This document shows positions 11,545-23,353 of a DNA stretch of 64,000 nt, piece after piece. This stretch comes from Paguma larvata. Its lineage: Eukaryota > Chordata > Mammalia > Carnivora > Viverridae. How positions within the stretch are numbered: position 1 is the stretch's first letter; every line of letters begins with the position of its first letter. The notes under the pieces were generated by a model. The model ran no database searches, had not been told where the DNA came from, and worked only from the letters and a program-made list of their open reading frames with translations. The translations under genes and the position numbers were made by a program. The stretch spans positions 67,679,788-67,743,787 of the forward strand of contig CM057836.1 of NCBI GenBank assembly GCA_030068075.1, in the 5' to 3' direction.

Positions 11545-12210
11545 ACCTAGATTCTCATTAGTAAGGAACTGGGTTAAGTAAACTAAGGTGCATTAGTATT
11601 ATGAAAAACAATGCATCATGAAAAGATTATTTAATTTTATTTTTGCTTCCATGGAAAAATCTTCCAAGAATATTCCTGAATGAAAAGGGCTTAATATTAC
11701 ATAGAATGTAACATCTATATTAAAATACACACAGAGGGGCACCCATGTGGCTCAGTCAGTTAAGCGTCATACTCAATATCAGTTTAGGTTGTATGTCATG
11801 GTTCATGAGTTAAATCCCTGAGTGGGATTCTGTGCTGACAGTGTGGGGCCTGTGTGGGTTTCTTTCTCTCCTTTTCTCTCTACCTCTCCCCTGCTCGCTC
11901 ACACATGCTCTCTCTCTCTCTAAAATAAATGAAACAAAAATACACAGAGGAAAATGTAGCTGTAAATACACATAATTCTATATATTTTTATAAGCATTTT
12001 CTAAGCTAAGTGTGGAAATGGAAGGATATCTTCTGTAAAGATAAATATCAGATTTAAAATAGTGGTTACCTCTGGGCAGAATACTCATTTTGGACTGTGT
12101 GTGCATCAACAGAAATGTAAACTTAATGAATATTGTCTGGTGATTTTTAAAATAGGAATGCATTCAAAATACATAAAAACAACAACAAAAATAAATGTTT
12201 TTATATTATC
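11545..12210 (+). mobile_element. Ancient L1 3'-end fragment interrupted by a SINE
   Basis: 'ggaactgggttaagtaaactaaggtgcattagtattatg' opens a stretch that, after the SINE at 11737-11936, continues to 'atagtggttacctctgggcag'. That is the familiar order in the 3' UTR of old mammalian L1 copies. It ends near an A-rich segment at 12176-12200. Non-coding relic. Confidence 0.65.
11737..11936 (+). mobile_element. CAN-SINE, older variant
   Basis: Head 'ggggcacccatgtggctcagtcagttaag', CT-rich 3' section and a short A-rich tail. Flanked by aaaatacac(ac)agagg at about 11722-11736 and 11937-11950, a target-site duplication differing by one AC unit. Inserted in an L1 relic. Confidence 0.95.
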
Positions 12211-12555
12211 AAACACCTTCCAGCAAAAATACAGGTTGATTTCCATGTAGGTGTTCAGTGAGACATATTGTAATAAGCATCAAGCATCACTTGTAATTGG
12301 CACATATTTTGAATACAAACTACTTGAAAACAGTTTGTTTTTTCAGGTAAAATATTATTTCTACAATCTTGTTTATCATCATTTTTAATTTAGAAGATTA
12401 CTTACACCATATCAAATATTAACCTTTCTTGTACCCTAATTATCATGAATACAGAATTAGAGCTTGCTGGATTGATCATTTACTTTTCCATAGGACACAG
12501 TTAAACTGAACAAACACTAAATACCCAACAATTAAACTATATTGACTTTACTTAG
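12211..12555. other. Unassigned AT-rich sequence
   Basis: Nothing recognised. Confidence 0.5.
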
Positions 12556-13040
12556 TCTGTTAATCAGGGCTGTGTAGGTTATAAGTGACTAAAGGCCTAG
12601 CTCAAAATAACTGTAAGATATAAAGATATATTGGAGTTGTTTAAAATAAAAAATAAGGTCACTTTGCAAGAACCAGACAAACTCTAAAACCTTCAGAAAC
12701 TAAAATCCTTGACCATAACTCGTTCAGAGTTCTCTCTCATCTAGCTATTCATTTCGGTTAGGCATTTTTTCATTGGTAAAGGAGTTTAAAGGTAATCGTT
12801 GCCCATACCTTGCAATTCACCTCTTTAGCTCAGGGGACTAGTCACAATTGCTTCTACTTCTGATTGACATTAAAAAAAGAATTTCCCAGAGAAGAATTCT
12901 CCCAAGTGTGAGTCACATGTCCTTCCCTGCCCAATCAGGGGGGCATGAGGGAAGTTGTAGTTCTCAGAGCCTGAGAGGCAGAACACTAGATGCAGTAAAC
13001 CCGCTAAAAATGTGGCAAGCCACTGGGATTTAGAGATGGA
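12556..13040 (+). repeat. Probable old interspersed repeat, family not named
   Basis: The order 'aagtgactaaaggcctagctcaaa' … 'gaatttcccagagaagaattct' … 'gtgagtcacatgtccttccctgcccaatcag' matches a mammalian repeat I remember (…gaaaggcctagctcaaac…gattggcc…gggtcacatgcccac…), but I cannot name it safely. The segment is GC-richer than its flanks. Confidence 0.4.
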
Positions 13041-14470
13041 AGTTTCCTCTCAGAAATGAGGAGGAAGTAAGGACAGGTGCCTAGAGTTCTAGTACATACT
13101 ACTACAATGAAAGCGTCAGTAGGTATACACTGCAACCTGTGTTAATTGTTATTGCTTGACGGCTACCTTTTCCAAGTACATTATTATGCTTCTAGTCTGG
13201 CAGTCCTGGATTTGCTCTTTAATATTGCTTGATCATTTTATATTTCTACATTTGACATCTTTTCTTTTTCAGAGGCATATTTTTTGCTATTTTACCCAAC
13301 GCTTAATTCTACTTCTGCTTTCCCATTCAGAAGAACATGACTTCAGAATAGGGTATATCTATATATATATAAAGGCTTAATACTGTTGTCATATAAGCTT
13401 GTAAATATTTTTGTGCCTTAAGATAATAGAAACATTGAATAATGATTAGTGGATTTTAGAGCACATATCTTGGTCTGCTTATACTGGATTGTATTTATTG
13501 GCCTGCATAAACTGAGCAGGAAATGTCAAGAGAAGCTCGATCTTTCAGTTTAGTACTTGTCTGTTATTTTTTTCTCCCACTGGCACAGTATATAACAACA
13601 AAAATAAAACCAGTGTTTGTGTTTCAGAGATGCCTCACTGGTCTGCTACTGGAACCCTGGATTAGAACACTGTGGACCGTGGTCTCCTGCCAGATCTGAC
13701 TTAGGTTGTTAGCAATGCGACAGCTTGCTGCCACCATTGATTTTCAAATGTCTTATTACCTTCAAGGAGAAATGAGTTAAACCCATTCTGAGCTCATAGA
13801 GTAGGATTCAGTGCATTTGTCTTTCCATAAGACATCTTATTGTTAACCTTCTTCACATTTGGCCCTTATATTTTTTGCTCTCAATTTCTGGCTTTTTTCT
13901 CCTCTGGGACTTTACCCAATTATTCTTCCCATTTCTTTCTTCTGCTTTTATCTATTACCAGTCCAAAGGGTCAATAAAATTGTTCAATCCTTTTGTATCC
14001 TAAAAAAAGTATCTTAACCTCACTTCTTATTCAAGTATCATACTTTTATTTTTAACTTAAAAAAAGTATTCTAAAAAATTAAATGTAGCTTTTCAGATTC
14101 CAACTTCTTATTTTTCTATTTATTCATCCAAGTACTCTAATCTTATTCTGTCCCCATAAATAGATCTTAAAAGGGAAATGAAAGATCTTCAAGTTGCCAG
14201 AATCGACCAGAATCTGTTAGGCTTCATCCCTACAAAATGTGCAGTACTGAGCAACATCTTGGGGCTCACTTCATCTTTACTTGTGACAATACTATATACT
14301 ACTTCTCTTATCTCTCTTCCCTAATTTTCAAACATTGTTGCTTCAACATTTATTTAAAGCCTTGCAGTGTTAGGAGCTAGTATGTTTATTGACTTCTCTT
14401 TCTTTTCCTCACCTTAATTAAATGCATTTATTATACTTTTTTGTTAGTTAAACTGTCCGTATTTATTTTT
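13041..14470. other. Unassigned sequence
   Basis: No gene seen. The block 13620-13800 is GC-richer and complex; 13,850-14,370 is pyrimidine-rich and could be a decayed L2 or LTR, but I cannot anchor it. Confidence 0.45.
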
Positions 14471-14640
14471 CCTGCTTTATCAGATATAATTGCCATAGAA
14501 CATTATGTAAGCTTAACGTGTACAACTTGACGATATCATACACATATATATTGTTAAATAATTACCACAATAGGATTAATTAACACCTTCATTATTTCAC
14601 ATATGTTAATTTTTGAATGCATTCTTCTCTTTTTACTCTC
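14471..14640 (-). mobile_element. Ancient L1 3' UTR fragment
   Basis: 'atcagatataattgccatagaacattatgtaagcttaacgtgtacaac…attaccacaatagg' follows the reverse complement of the old-L1 3' UTR (…gagatataattgacatata…aggtgtacaac…). Short and non-coding. Confidence 0.6.
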
Positions 14641-14689
14641 TTCTCTTTCTTTGTGGTATTATCCATTCACGTAACTTTGATTTTCATCT

Positions 14690-15430
14690 ATTTGTCTACA
14701 GCAGCAACATCACTATTTTTGATATTAGTACTTCCTCTGAAGTCTAACACCTTATTCCCAAATTCCTGTTAAACGTATTTATTGAGATATTTCTCACTGA
14801 CACTGCAAACTTACAAGGTTGATGCATGAAATATTAGTATTACCTCCGTAGCCTGCTCTGTCATTTTTTATCTCAGGAAATGTCCTTATAAGTTACCCAG
14901 ATAACTAAACTATTATTGATCTTAATGTCCTTCTTGGCTACTGTCTTTCTCTTTATCCTCATACATGATCTTTCTCAATTTAAAATGTCTGTATCCAGAG
15001 AGTCTTTGGAATCCTTTTGTTCCATTCCAAGGAAACTTTCATAGATCAGGTATTTGTAAGTGCATTTCTATTTTCTAATTTCTTTCTATGGGTTCTCTGA
15101 TATCCCTTATTTCTTATTTCCCAGCCATTCTCCCAGGCTATGATTAGAATTTTCTTAATTACAAAGGATCTTGTCATTTCACACTATTGTTCACAACTCT
15201 TCCTGAATTTAGATAAAGTGTTTTAAGATGAATCATTTAGAATCCTCCCATTCGTGTGTAATATTATCTAAATTTTCCTAAAAAGTCTGTCTCTTCTTAA
15301 CAGAATTCTTGCCAACCTTTAAGACTTTGGTCAGATGTCAAGCCTTTCCTGATGCCTTTTCTAATGCTCTGAGTCAAAAACATTTCTATTCATTTGAGCC
15401 TGTAAACCAATTAAGAGTTCTCACTAATGT
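14690..15430 (+). mobile_element. L2 LINE fragment, long and diverged
   Basis: The end of this stretch ('ctttaagactttggtcagatgtcaagcctttcctgatgcc', 15318-15358) is L2-like (cagatgtcacctt…ccttccctgacc). Pyrimidine-rich sequence upstream ('tttttatctcaggaaatgtcc', 'ttattgatcttaatgtccttc') fits more 5' parts of L2. A SINE sits just downstream. Confidence 0.5.
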
Positions 15431-15448
15431 ATATTATAGAGCAAATTT

Positions 15449-15663
15449 TTTTTTCTTTTAATGTTTATTCATCTTTGAGATAGAGACAGAGAGTGGTAAC
15501 AGGGGAGGGACAGAGAGAGAGAGACGGAGACACAGAATCTGAAGCAGGCTCCAGGCTCTGAGCTGTCAGCACAGAGCCAGATGCGGAATCCAAACCCATC
15601 AACCCTGAGATCATCACCTGAGCTGAAGTTGAAACATAGCTGACTAAGTCACCCAGGCGCCCC
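15449..15663 (-). mobile_element. CAN-SINE (SINEC_Fc-like)
   Basis: T-rich tail on the left; body 'gaagcaggctccaggctctgagctgtcagcacagagcc'; head 'cacccaggcgcccc' on the right. Flanks tagagcaaattt and tagaataaaattt probably represent the target-site duplication. Confidence 0.96.
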
Positions 15664-15679
15664 TAGAATAAAATTTCTT

Positions 15680-16224
15680 AATGCACAAGTTACACATATC
15701 AGTGCAGCTCTTGACATACTTACCTCCTTAAATTTTTGTTGTTTTAAGGTATTATGAAACCTCCATGCTTGTGCGTATTGGCTACACGGTTAATTAGTTA
15801 ACTTACAAATAGTCTAGAGTTGGCACCACTGGACTACAAAGATTTGATTATAAGACCAATCCTGAGATTCGGATGATATTTGGGCTGCTTATATTCATTC
15901 CTTCCCTCTCTAAATTTGGGAGATTATATGCAAAAACCTTAGGATGACTTAGTTAGATGAACTTGATTCTCAGTAGCCAACACATTTCTACTTTCCTTCT
16001 GGCTCTTGTTCATATTGTGTACTCAACATATTGTGTACTACCTCTAGTCAACAGATGGAGATAATTCTATTCATCATTGACTTCTCTCATGGGGGAGTTG
16101 TTTCTATGATCTCTTGAGAAAATCACTTTCTAAAGTGGCAGTTTTCACAGGGTTGGCACTCTATCATGAGACTGTTCAAGAACAGTTCTTAATTACAATT
16201 ACCACCAAGTGGTGGAATGGCTTT
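15680..16224. other. Unassigned sequence
   Basis: No recognised feature. Nothing coding. Confidence 0.45.
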
Positions 16225-16515
16225 GTTGAGAGAACATCAAAATAGGATTCTGAAGACTTGAGTTCCAGTTCTGATTCTTTTTATGAAAATTATAATTTTT
16301 ATTTGTCTGTATTCATTCTATAAAATAGAGATAGAAAAATGTTTCTATATATCTCCATGCACGGGTTTTGCTACTTATAGTGTTAGTTTGAGCTCCCACT
16401 TGCTTGTTTGTAAAGGAAATAATCATTCCTACCTTAAAAGATTGTTTTAAAGGTTGAGAAAAATAATGTTTTAAAGCACATATTATAGTTTCTGGTACAT
16501 ATCCAGTGCTTAAAA
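16225..16515 (+). mobile_element. MIR SINE (ancient)
   Basis: 'ttctgaagacttgagttccagttctgatt' … 'tctataaaatagagata' … 'ttgttttaaaggttgag…agcacatattatagtttctgg' follow MIR order (…gacctgggttcgaatcc…ctgtaaaatggggata…gtgaggatta…gcacagtgcctgg). About 50 bases appear inserted in the middle. Confidence 0.55.
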
Positions 16516-16609
16516 AAATGTAGCCATATACTACCTTGGAAACTCTGAAGTGCTTTAACAAGAACTTGGCATAAAAAAGAGACTTAATAACCAGACATTG
16601 TTGATAGAA

Positions 16610-16862
16610 TTTAGGGAGACTGTTAACCTCAATGAGAAAATATATCTTTATTAATGTCTCTAGTGGAAATTGAACATTTCCTTCTATTATGAATAAAGAC
16701 AACAGACTACAATAGAACTGTGGTCTCTATTACACTATCGTCAGGAAAAACCATAGATATTGACCTATATTATAGCTATCGCAGATATTTTGAAACAGAA
16801 TGTGCATTCATTATTACTTCAAATTACACTACTTATTATATCTTCTGCTAGATCTCATTTTT
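16610..16862 (+). mobile_element. Old non-autonomous DNA transposon (hAT-Charlie-like)
   Basis: 'acatttccttctattatgaataaagacaacagactacaatagaactgtg…catagatattgacctatattatagctatcgcagatatttt' matches, in order, an ancient mammalian MER-type element. A second copy covering the opposite end of the same family lies at 57145-57260. Confidence 0.5.
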
Positions 16863-17425
16863 AATGTCAATAAAGAGGCATATATATAACTATATTTCAA
16901 ATTTCTATTTATAAAAATACTTTTATAATTAAATTTAGATATAATTGATTTCCATTAAGATTCTGTGTTTTTAAAAACATTTTCTGGGAAAGAGTCTATT
17001 TGCTTCACCCAGGTTGCCACTGAAGTATGGCATAAAAATAGCCAAGAAATCCTGTCTTAGTTGTTTAGCTTGAGAATAATAAATCTGAATGTCATCTATG
17101 AAATTGGGCATGTTCAAAGGTATATATTTTTAAATGTTGTAATGATTATTATTGAACTGGAACAACTCTTCAAAGCTGACCAGTTTTGGCCAGACATACC
17201 ATACTAAAATGTCTTTCTAATTCCCCTTCTTCAGTGGCTCCAGCCGCCTGTGGCATAAACACTTTAGACAGATACTCAGCCTTCTTAAGTTTGAAATTGG
17301 CTTTTAATTAAAATGGGAAGCAATTACAACTTTGTGCTATGAGAACTTAAAACTCTTGCCTATAAATGTTTGTTCACTTTCTTTACTATGTAGTTTTTCT
17401 AGGCAGCAAATATAGCTAAGGATAT
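16863..17425. other. Unassigned sequence
   Basis: The segment near 17210-17300 has a weak L2 flavour ('ttcagtggctccagccgcctgtggcataaa') but is too short to call. Confidence 0.45.
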
Positions 17426-17504
17426 TATCTATCTATCTATCTATCCATATCTAGATATAGATGATATAGACATAGAGACATAGACATAGATATAGAGACA
17501 TAGG
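17426..17504. repeat. (ATCT)n / GATA-type imperfect microsatellite
   Basis: Five ATCT units followed by degenerate ATAGA/CATAGA hexamers. A mixed tetra/hexanucleotide tract. Confidence 0.9.
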
Positions 17505-17752
17505 CTTTCAGTTTGCTCTTGGGGAACTTTTAGAGGTTTATGAAATGTGTTCTAAGTAATTTTTTCACTTTACTTTCTCTTTTCCCAGTTTGAAAGAGCA
17601 TTGTTAATACTCAGAAACCACCAGTGTGGCATAATACTCTGAAGTATATTTTAATGTGAATTTACTGGAGTTTGTAGTTTAAATTCAAATAAAAACAACA
17701 ACAAAATATCTTGTAATAGGGACAATCCAATGGAAAAAAATGTCTGGGGACA

Positions 17753-17954
17753 ATTTTTTTAAATGTTTATTTATTTATTTTTGAGAGAGAGAGAATACAA
17801 GTGGAGCAGGCAGAGACAGAGGTAGACACAGAATCTGAGGCAGGCTCCAGGCTCTGTGCTGTCAGCGTCTGCTGTCAGCTCACACTCAAGAACTGTGAGA
17901 TCATGACCTGAGCTCAAGTCAGACACTTAACTGACTGAGCCACCCAGGAGCCCC
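17753..17954 (-). mobile_element. CAN-SINE (SINEC_Fc-like), internally altered
   Basis: Head 'cacccaggagcccc' at the right; body with 'gctgtcagcgtctgctgtcagctcac', where a short segment is duplicated or rearranged relative to the usual 'gctgtcagcacagagcc'. Flanks ggggacaa and tgggacaaaa look like a decayed target-site duplication. Confidence 0.95.
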
Positions 17955-18799
17955 ATGGGACAAAAATATGTTTATGCCTCACAAATTGTGTGCATTTGGT
18001 GGCTGCTTTTTCACCTATGTCTATAGATATGCTTCAAATACACTGTATATATGCATAGACATGAAAATATTTGTTTAACTACAAATCCCCCCGTTTTTAA
18101 TTTATTATAAATGCATAATAAATGTTATTTGTTAGAGAGCCTAAAAACTAGCTCAGATTCTAATCAGAGGACATGTGTTTTACCCTAAAAATCCTGGAAA
18201 AAAAGTAATATAGATGCTAATTTAACAATATTCAGATATTTACTGGAACAATCTAGTAACTCTTTAGGTAAATTGCATTTACATTGAAAATCAGAATTCT
18301 TTAGTAAAGTCGCACAGGTAAAATAATGGAGAAATTTTTGTAGATGAGAAGAGAAAAAATAACCCAGTTCTTTGGAAATTAAAAGTAAAATGTAACATTG
18401 TATCCATCTAATAGATGGATAATTTTTGTCAATAAATTTCTTCTCTTAAGGAAATTCAGTTGAAAAGACAGTGACTTCATAATACATCTTGAGCATTTGC
18501 TCATTTAAGTCATTATCTAAAATGTGTTTAGCAGTTTTTTAAATACATAAACAGAAGAAATAAAAGCCTAAGTTGTTCAGAGTGAAAGAGTTCTTTCCCA
18601 TTTTTAGTTTATTTCTACCACTTATCTGTAGCATTCCTCTCTTCTACATGTTTGCAGCCAGAGGTCTGACGATAATTAAAACATTTCAATGTGGTATTTC
18701 CCAAAGAGACTATGCTGCCTTTAGATGCATTTATATTTACCATTACCTATTAGCCTGTATCTATATTCTCTATTTTACTGAATTTATCCCTAGAGTTTC
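17955..18799. other. Unassigned AT-rich sequence
   Basis: Nothing recognised. A frame at 18573-18803 encodes a hydrophobic peptide with no family features. Confidence 0.5.
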
Positions 18800-18810
18800 T
18801 TAAAACAGTA

Positions 18811-19049
18811 ATCTTTTTTTTTTTTGTTTTTTTGTTTGTTTTTTTAGAGAGAGAGAACAAGAGAGAATGTGTAGTGCAAGTGCATGCAGGGTAGTGGCAG
18901 AGGGAGAGGGAGAGAGAATCTTAAGCAGGCTCTATGCCCAGTGCAGAGCCTGAGGTGGAGCTCAACTCACAACCATGAGATCATGACCTGAGCGGAAATC
19001 AAGAGTCAGACGCTTAACCACTTCATCAAATGAGCCACCCAAGCACCTT
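18811..19049 (-). mobile_element. CAN-SINE, older longer variant
   Basis: Long T/G-rich tail, GA-rich body containing 'gtgcatgcagggtagtggcag', core 'gagatcatgacctgagc' and a degraded head 'gagccacccaagcacc'. It has a ~10-base addition before the head ('cttcatcaaa'). Flanks taaaacagta and caaaacacta suggest the target-site duplication. Confidence 0.93.
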
Positions 19050-19200
19050 TCAAAACACTATTCTACTTAGGCATACCTACAAGGTAATTCTAGATTAGAT
19101 CATTCTATTGCAGGAATTAGGGTTGGGTGGGGGACATCAGTGACTGAAAAATATTCTTGTTAGGTAGTATTCAGTAGTATTTCTGTGAAAGGATATTTTC

Positions 19201-19421
19201 TTTTTTTTCTTTTTTTAACCTTTATTCATTTTTGAGAGACACAGAGAGACAGAGTGTGAGGAGGGGAGGAGCAGAGAGAGAGGGAGACACAGAATCTGAA
19301 GCAGGCTCCAGGCTCCAAGCTGTCAGCACAAGCCTGATGCGGGGCTCGAACTCATTCACTGCAAGATCATGACCTGAGCTGAAGTCGGATGCCCAACTGA
19401 CTGAGCCACTCAGGCGCCCCT
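19201..19421 (-). mobile_element. CAN-SINE (SINEC_Fc-like) with perfect TSD
   Basis: All parts are present: T-rich tail, CT (here GA) section, 'gcaggctccaggctcc', 'gagatcatgacctgagctgaagtcgga'-type core with one change, and head 'caggcgcccc'. Flanked by a perfect 17-bp target-site duplication tgtgaaaggatattttc at 19184-19200 and 19422-19438. It looks comparatively recent. Confidence 0.98.
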
Positions 19422-19439
19422 TGTGAAAGGATATTTTCA

Positions 19440-19834
19440 AAATATTACCAAAATTTGATTTTTGGATTGATTGCAATAAAATACAATTGTGACATTATTT
19501 CTGAAGCCAGTGTTTTAGAAATAACCATTAACTTTATGTGCTAAAAGGAAGCAACAACAAAAAAGAAACATTTTCCATCAACTGTAAATTATTTCTTTAA
19601 GTAAATTTCATTATATTGATCTAATAACAAAGCTGATCCTTTGCTCTTATGCTACCTCGAATAGCATTTAATGTGTTTATGTTTCCTTTGCTTATAAATT
19701 TCCATAAAATCATAATATATTTTTGATCAATAGAAGTGAAAACATGTTAATTCAGTAATCATATTCAAAGTAAGGATTTTACTTTATTTCAAAGAGAGAG
19801 TTTTGGTTCATAATTAGGTGTAATCAGAGTACAG
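19440..19834. other. AT-rich spacer between SINEs
   Basis: Nothing recognised. Confidence 0.5.
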
Positions 19835-19845
19835 ACTGACTGGAT

Positions 19846-20057
19846 ATTTCTTTTTTTTTTAAACTTTTTTGTGTCTGTTTATTTTTGAGAGAGAGACAGA
19901 GCACCAGCAGGGGAGGGGTAGAGAGAGAGGGAGACACAAAATCCAAATCAGTTTCCAGGCTCTGAGCTGTCAGCACAGAGCCAGATGCAGGGCTTGAACT
20001 CAGAGACTGTGAGATCATGACCTAAGCCGAAGTTGGACTCTTAACCAACTGGGGCAC
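19846..20057 (-). mobile_element. CAN-SINE with deletion in its tRNA-like head
   Basis: Tail and body are typical ('ggctctgagctgtcagcacagagcc'), but the head reads 'ccaactggggcacc', lacking the usual 'agccaccca' between 'aactg' and 'gg'. Flanks ctgactggat (19836-19845) and ctgactgtat (20058-20067) mark the insertion. Confidence 0.95.
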
Positions 20058-20067
20058 CTGACTGTAT

Positions 20068-20469
20068 CAATCTTAACAAAAGCTGAAAATCTGTGCAAGC
20101 ATGAATGTGCCACATGAATCTTTCCAGTTTGTCTTATTCTTCCAAAGAGTGATACCCAATCCTTTATTTTACCTTCATCTATCACAGTGTCCACCTTACT
20201 CCATCAAAATCTGCTTCTATAATCCACACAGTGAATTGGATGTGATAGGCAATGGATAAAGTAATGAATAGATCCTGATATCCAACATGAATAATCTGAA
20301 TTTGAATTTTAATCAGTATAGTATCTTTCTTAATGATGATACTTATATTTTAAACATTATTTCTTTTTTGACACTTCATGTGCTGATAAAATAATTTTAA
20401 GAAGTGGAAGCAGAGGGTAAAAGTGGTTAGTAGAATGGAGGCCTTTCTTAACATGCTTGGAGACAGTAA
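20068..20469. other. Unassigned AT-rich sequence
   Basis: Nothing recognised. Confidence 0.5.
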
Positions 20470-20685
20470 GTTATGGTGCAATGTGTCAGTCCAAAGTATG
20501 AATTGCTCACATGACAATTTTTGAGAAGATGATTGTGTTAAAGATATTTAATCTGAGTTTATCTATAGCATGCTAATCATGCTCTCGAGGATTTTGTGAA
20601 GACTAAACAGTAGTTTGAAAATATGTGCAAGTGTCTGAAAGCAAGGAGACTTAATAAATGCAAGTTTTCTTATCCTGAATTTGTA
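20470..20685 (+). mobile_element. MIR SINE (ancient, tentative)
   Basis: 'ctctcgaggattttgtgaagactaaacag…gtgtctgaaagcaaggagacttaataaatgc' fits the second half of MIR (…gtgaggattaaatgag…gcctggcacatagtaagtgctcaataaatg). The first half is barely recognisable. Confidence 0.4.
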
Positions 20686-21719
20686 TCATATTAGCAACCA
20701 TCATCTCAACCAATATATTTGATCATCTTTACTGAGTGGTTAATAGACAAATACAAAATGAGTATGATCTTATATTATTTGTTATTCTGAATATTATAAG
20801 TGAACATTTGAAAATGATAGACACCCCCAATTTTTTTATTCATACTCTTCTGACCATCATCACATTATTAGGTTTTTTTTTTACTTGAACAGTAATTAGA
20901 TAGTATAATTTATCAGATAGTATTTTTTTAAATCATTCTAACATGACACCATTAATCTCAGTTATAAAATATGTTTCCTGTGTATATATGTAAGGTCATG
21001 TCTGTTGAGATAAATTATATGAACACTATATAAACTACAGGTTCTGGTTATGACTGAGGAAAGGGTTCTAGGAGATTTATACTTTGTTTCTAAAAGATAC
21101 TGAATGCTTTTCTAATTATAACCCAAAGAGTTATACAGTATTTCTAATAATTAAATGGTATACTGTAAGCCAGTCAGGCAACAGAAAGTATACTTATATA
21201 ATGTACGTTATACTAAAACAATAAAAGTCAAAAAAGGAAGATGATCTTCACCTAAGATATCTTCAATGGTAGTCAAGTGAGCTACCAAATGTTTACCAAA
21301 TTCTAAAATTCTTTGTTGAATAGATATACACTGAAATCCAGGACTCTGGAAAGTGAGCAAAGGAGGCAGATTTTGTAGGAGAATTGAAACTTGAAAGAAG
21401 CAGCTAGCATGGATTGAGATTCCTTTAGTGGCTTTATCCTGACAGCAGACAGTAGTTGCAACACAGCCAGAGGAGCTAAAACCCATATCAAAGGCTTGCC
21501 ATTTTCCTGACCTGATGAACTGAAAGATAGAGTCATCCACAACATCCTGCTTCCACAACAACACTGCACACAAAAGTGACTGAGATTATAAATTATGCCC
21601 AAATCTCTAGTTGACTTCTGGCCTGCACATGCACAAGTGAGACCCAAAATGTCCCAGGTATGAAGAAAAAGGAATTGGATTGACATTTGAGCTGCTGCTT
21701 ACTTGAAGTAAGACAGAGT
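20686..21719. other. Unassigned; less AT-rich block with two overlapping minus-strand frames
   Basis: The section 21,200-21,690 is more complex and GC-richer than its flanks. It carries two overlapping minus-strand frames of 121 and 127 codons that I cannot relate to any protein. It sits directly upstream of an L1/HAL1 relic and may be that element's 5' region or an LTR, but I see no diagnostic motif. Confidence 0.4.
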
Positions 21720-22800
21720 TTTCAGTTTGATTTTCAATAAGTTGTTGCCTTGCTAAAATAAAACAATAATATTCTTTGGATAAATAACCTAGACCACAGA
21801 TTCTGACAAAATCACATAATCTTCACAATTTTCCATAATTAAGAGTATTTGTCATACCAAAACAAACAAGTAAACAAATAAGCAAACAACGAAAAACCCT
21901 AGAAAATGTAACCCATTCTGAAAGGTAGAGACAATCAATAAAAGCCAACCTCAAAATAATGTCTATCTTATATTATCAAACAACTCCTTTAAAGTAACTA
22001 TGATGGCTATGTTCAACTAGACAGGTGTTTATGCTTATAATAAATAAAGTAATAGGAAACAGCAGAGGGGTAGACACTATGAAAAGCCACAAATGAAAAT
22101 TCTAAAACTAAAAAATATAACATCTTAAAAAAAAACCCATTAGATAGGCAGAATACCAAAATCAATGAACTTGAAAATAAAACATAGAGATTATCCAATC
22201 TGAAAAACAGAAAGATACAGATATACCTGTATATATATAGTTACTATAATGTTATATGCTTACATATTATATATTATATGTTATATTATTGTATATATAT
22301 TATAAAAAGAAAGAAATTGAAAGTCTACTTCAGGGACTTGTGGAACAATGTAAAATGGTCAAAAATGTATACATGGAGTTCCAGAAGAAAAAAAAAATGA
22401 ATGAGAATGTGACAGAATTATTTGAAGAAATAATAGCCAAACTTCCACATTTGATGAAAGACATAATTTTACAGATTAAAGAAGGTCAGCACAACCCAAA
22501 ATAGATCAATATGAAAGAAAATAGAAACCTAGACTGATTACAAACTGATGAAAATAAAAGATAAACTCTTGAAAGCATTCTCAGAAAGTGTCTTATTAAA
22601 TACAAGAGCATAATATTGGAAGTTCTAAAGATTTATTGAAAGCATATCGTCCCAAAGATAATGGGATGGCCTTTTTAATGAGCCAAAACAATTTTTTATA
22701 AAAAAAATCCTATCAATACTGACTTTAATACATGGTGAAAATATCCTTTGATAATGAAGTCTAAATAAAATAAAATGCTACTTCACTGAGCAGATGATAA
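21720..22800 (+). mobile_element. L1/HAL1 relic carrying an ORF1 remnant
   Basis: The order '…gaaaatgtaacccattctgaaagg…gaaaattctaaaactaaaaaatat…aatgaacttgaaaataaa…' is that of L1/HAL1 ORF1. The frame 22256-22504 gives LFEEIIAKLPHLMKDI and LQIKEGQHNPK, close to the conserved ORF1p segment 'EEIIAENFPNLMKDI…LQIQEAQRTPN'. This protein normally binds RNA for L1 transposition. Stops and an AT-rich tract (22232-22303) break it. No ORF2 follows, so HAL1 or truncation are both possible. Confidence 0.75.
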
Positions 22801-22919
22801 AAATAAAGAGCCTATTATCCCAGAGAGATTTATTCAACTACTCAGCTTTGAACTCAGAGGTAACAAGATGTGGAGCCAGAACAATGCATGCCTGGTTGGA
22901 ACAAAGATCAACTTTTATA

Positions 22920-23353
22920 GGGGCTCATGGGTGGCTCAGTCGGTTAAGCATCCGACTTCGGGTCAGGTCACAATCTCCTGGTTTCTGGGTTCGAGCCCCA
23001 CATCGAGCTCTGTGCTCACAGCTCAGAGCCTGGAGCTTGCTTCAGCTTCTGTGTCTCTCTCTCTCTCTGCTCTTCCCCCACTTGCTCTCTCTCTCAAAAA
23101 TAAACATTAAGGGGTGCCTGGGTGGCTCAGTTGGTTAAGCGGCCGACTTCTGCTCAGGTCATGATCTCATGGTCTGTTGAGTTTGAGCCCCGTGTCGGGC
23201 TCTGTGCTGACGGCTCAGAGCCTGGAGCCTGCTTCAGATTCTGTGTCTCCCTCTCTCTCTGCCCTTCCCCTGCTCATACTCTGTCTCTATGTCTCTCAAA
23301 AATAAATAAACGTTAAAAAATAAAAATAAACATTAAAAATTTTTTTAAAAAAT
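22920..23353 (+). mobile_element. CAN-SINE (outer, older) split by a second SINE
   Basis: Head 'ggggctcatgggtggctcag' with box-like 'ggttcgagcccc'; CT section and start of the A-rich tail at 23095-23110; tail resumes after the inner SINE. Flanked by atcaacttttata (22907-22919) and atcaacttttaca (23354-23366), a 13-bp duplication with one mismatch that brackets the whole composite. Confidence 0.95.
23111..23321 (+). mobile_element. CAN-SINE (inner, younger) in the tail of another SINE
   Basis: Head 'ggggtgcctgggtggctcag' starts exactly after the outer SINE's tail. Its target-site duplication aaaaataaacattaa (23096-23110 and 23322-23336) is itself outer-SINE tail sequence. The order of events is therefore certain: outer first, inner second, same orientation. 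Near-consensus body. Confidence 0.97.

Noticed and set aside
21208..21690. Possible host coding exon in the overlapping 121- and 127-codon minus-strand frames
   Set aside because: Two overlapping frames in different phases, no recognised protein, and location directly upstream of an L1/HAL1 relic. Kept only as an unassigned block.
22794..23316. Three overlapping plus-strand frames of 64-114 codons
   Set aside because: All run through the nested SINE pair. Their 'AQSVKHPTS…' style peptides recur wherever a SINE is read in that frame.
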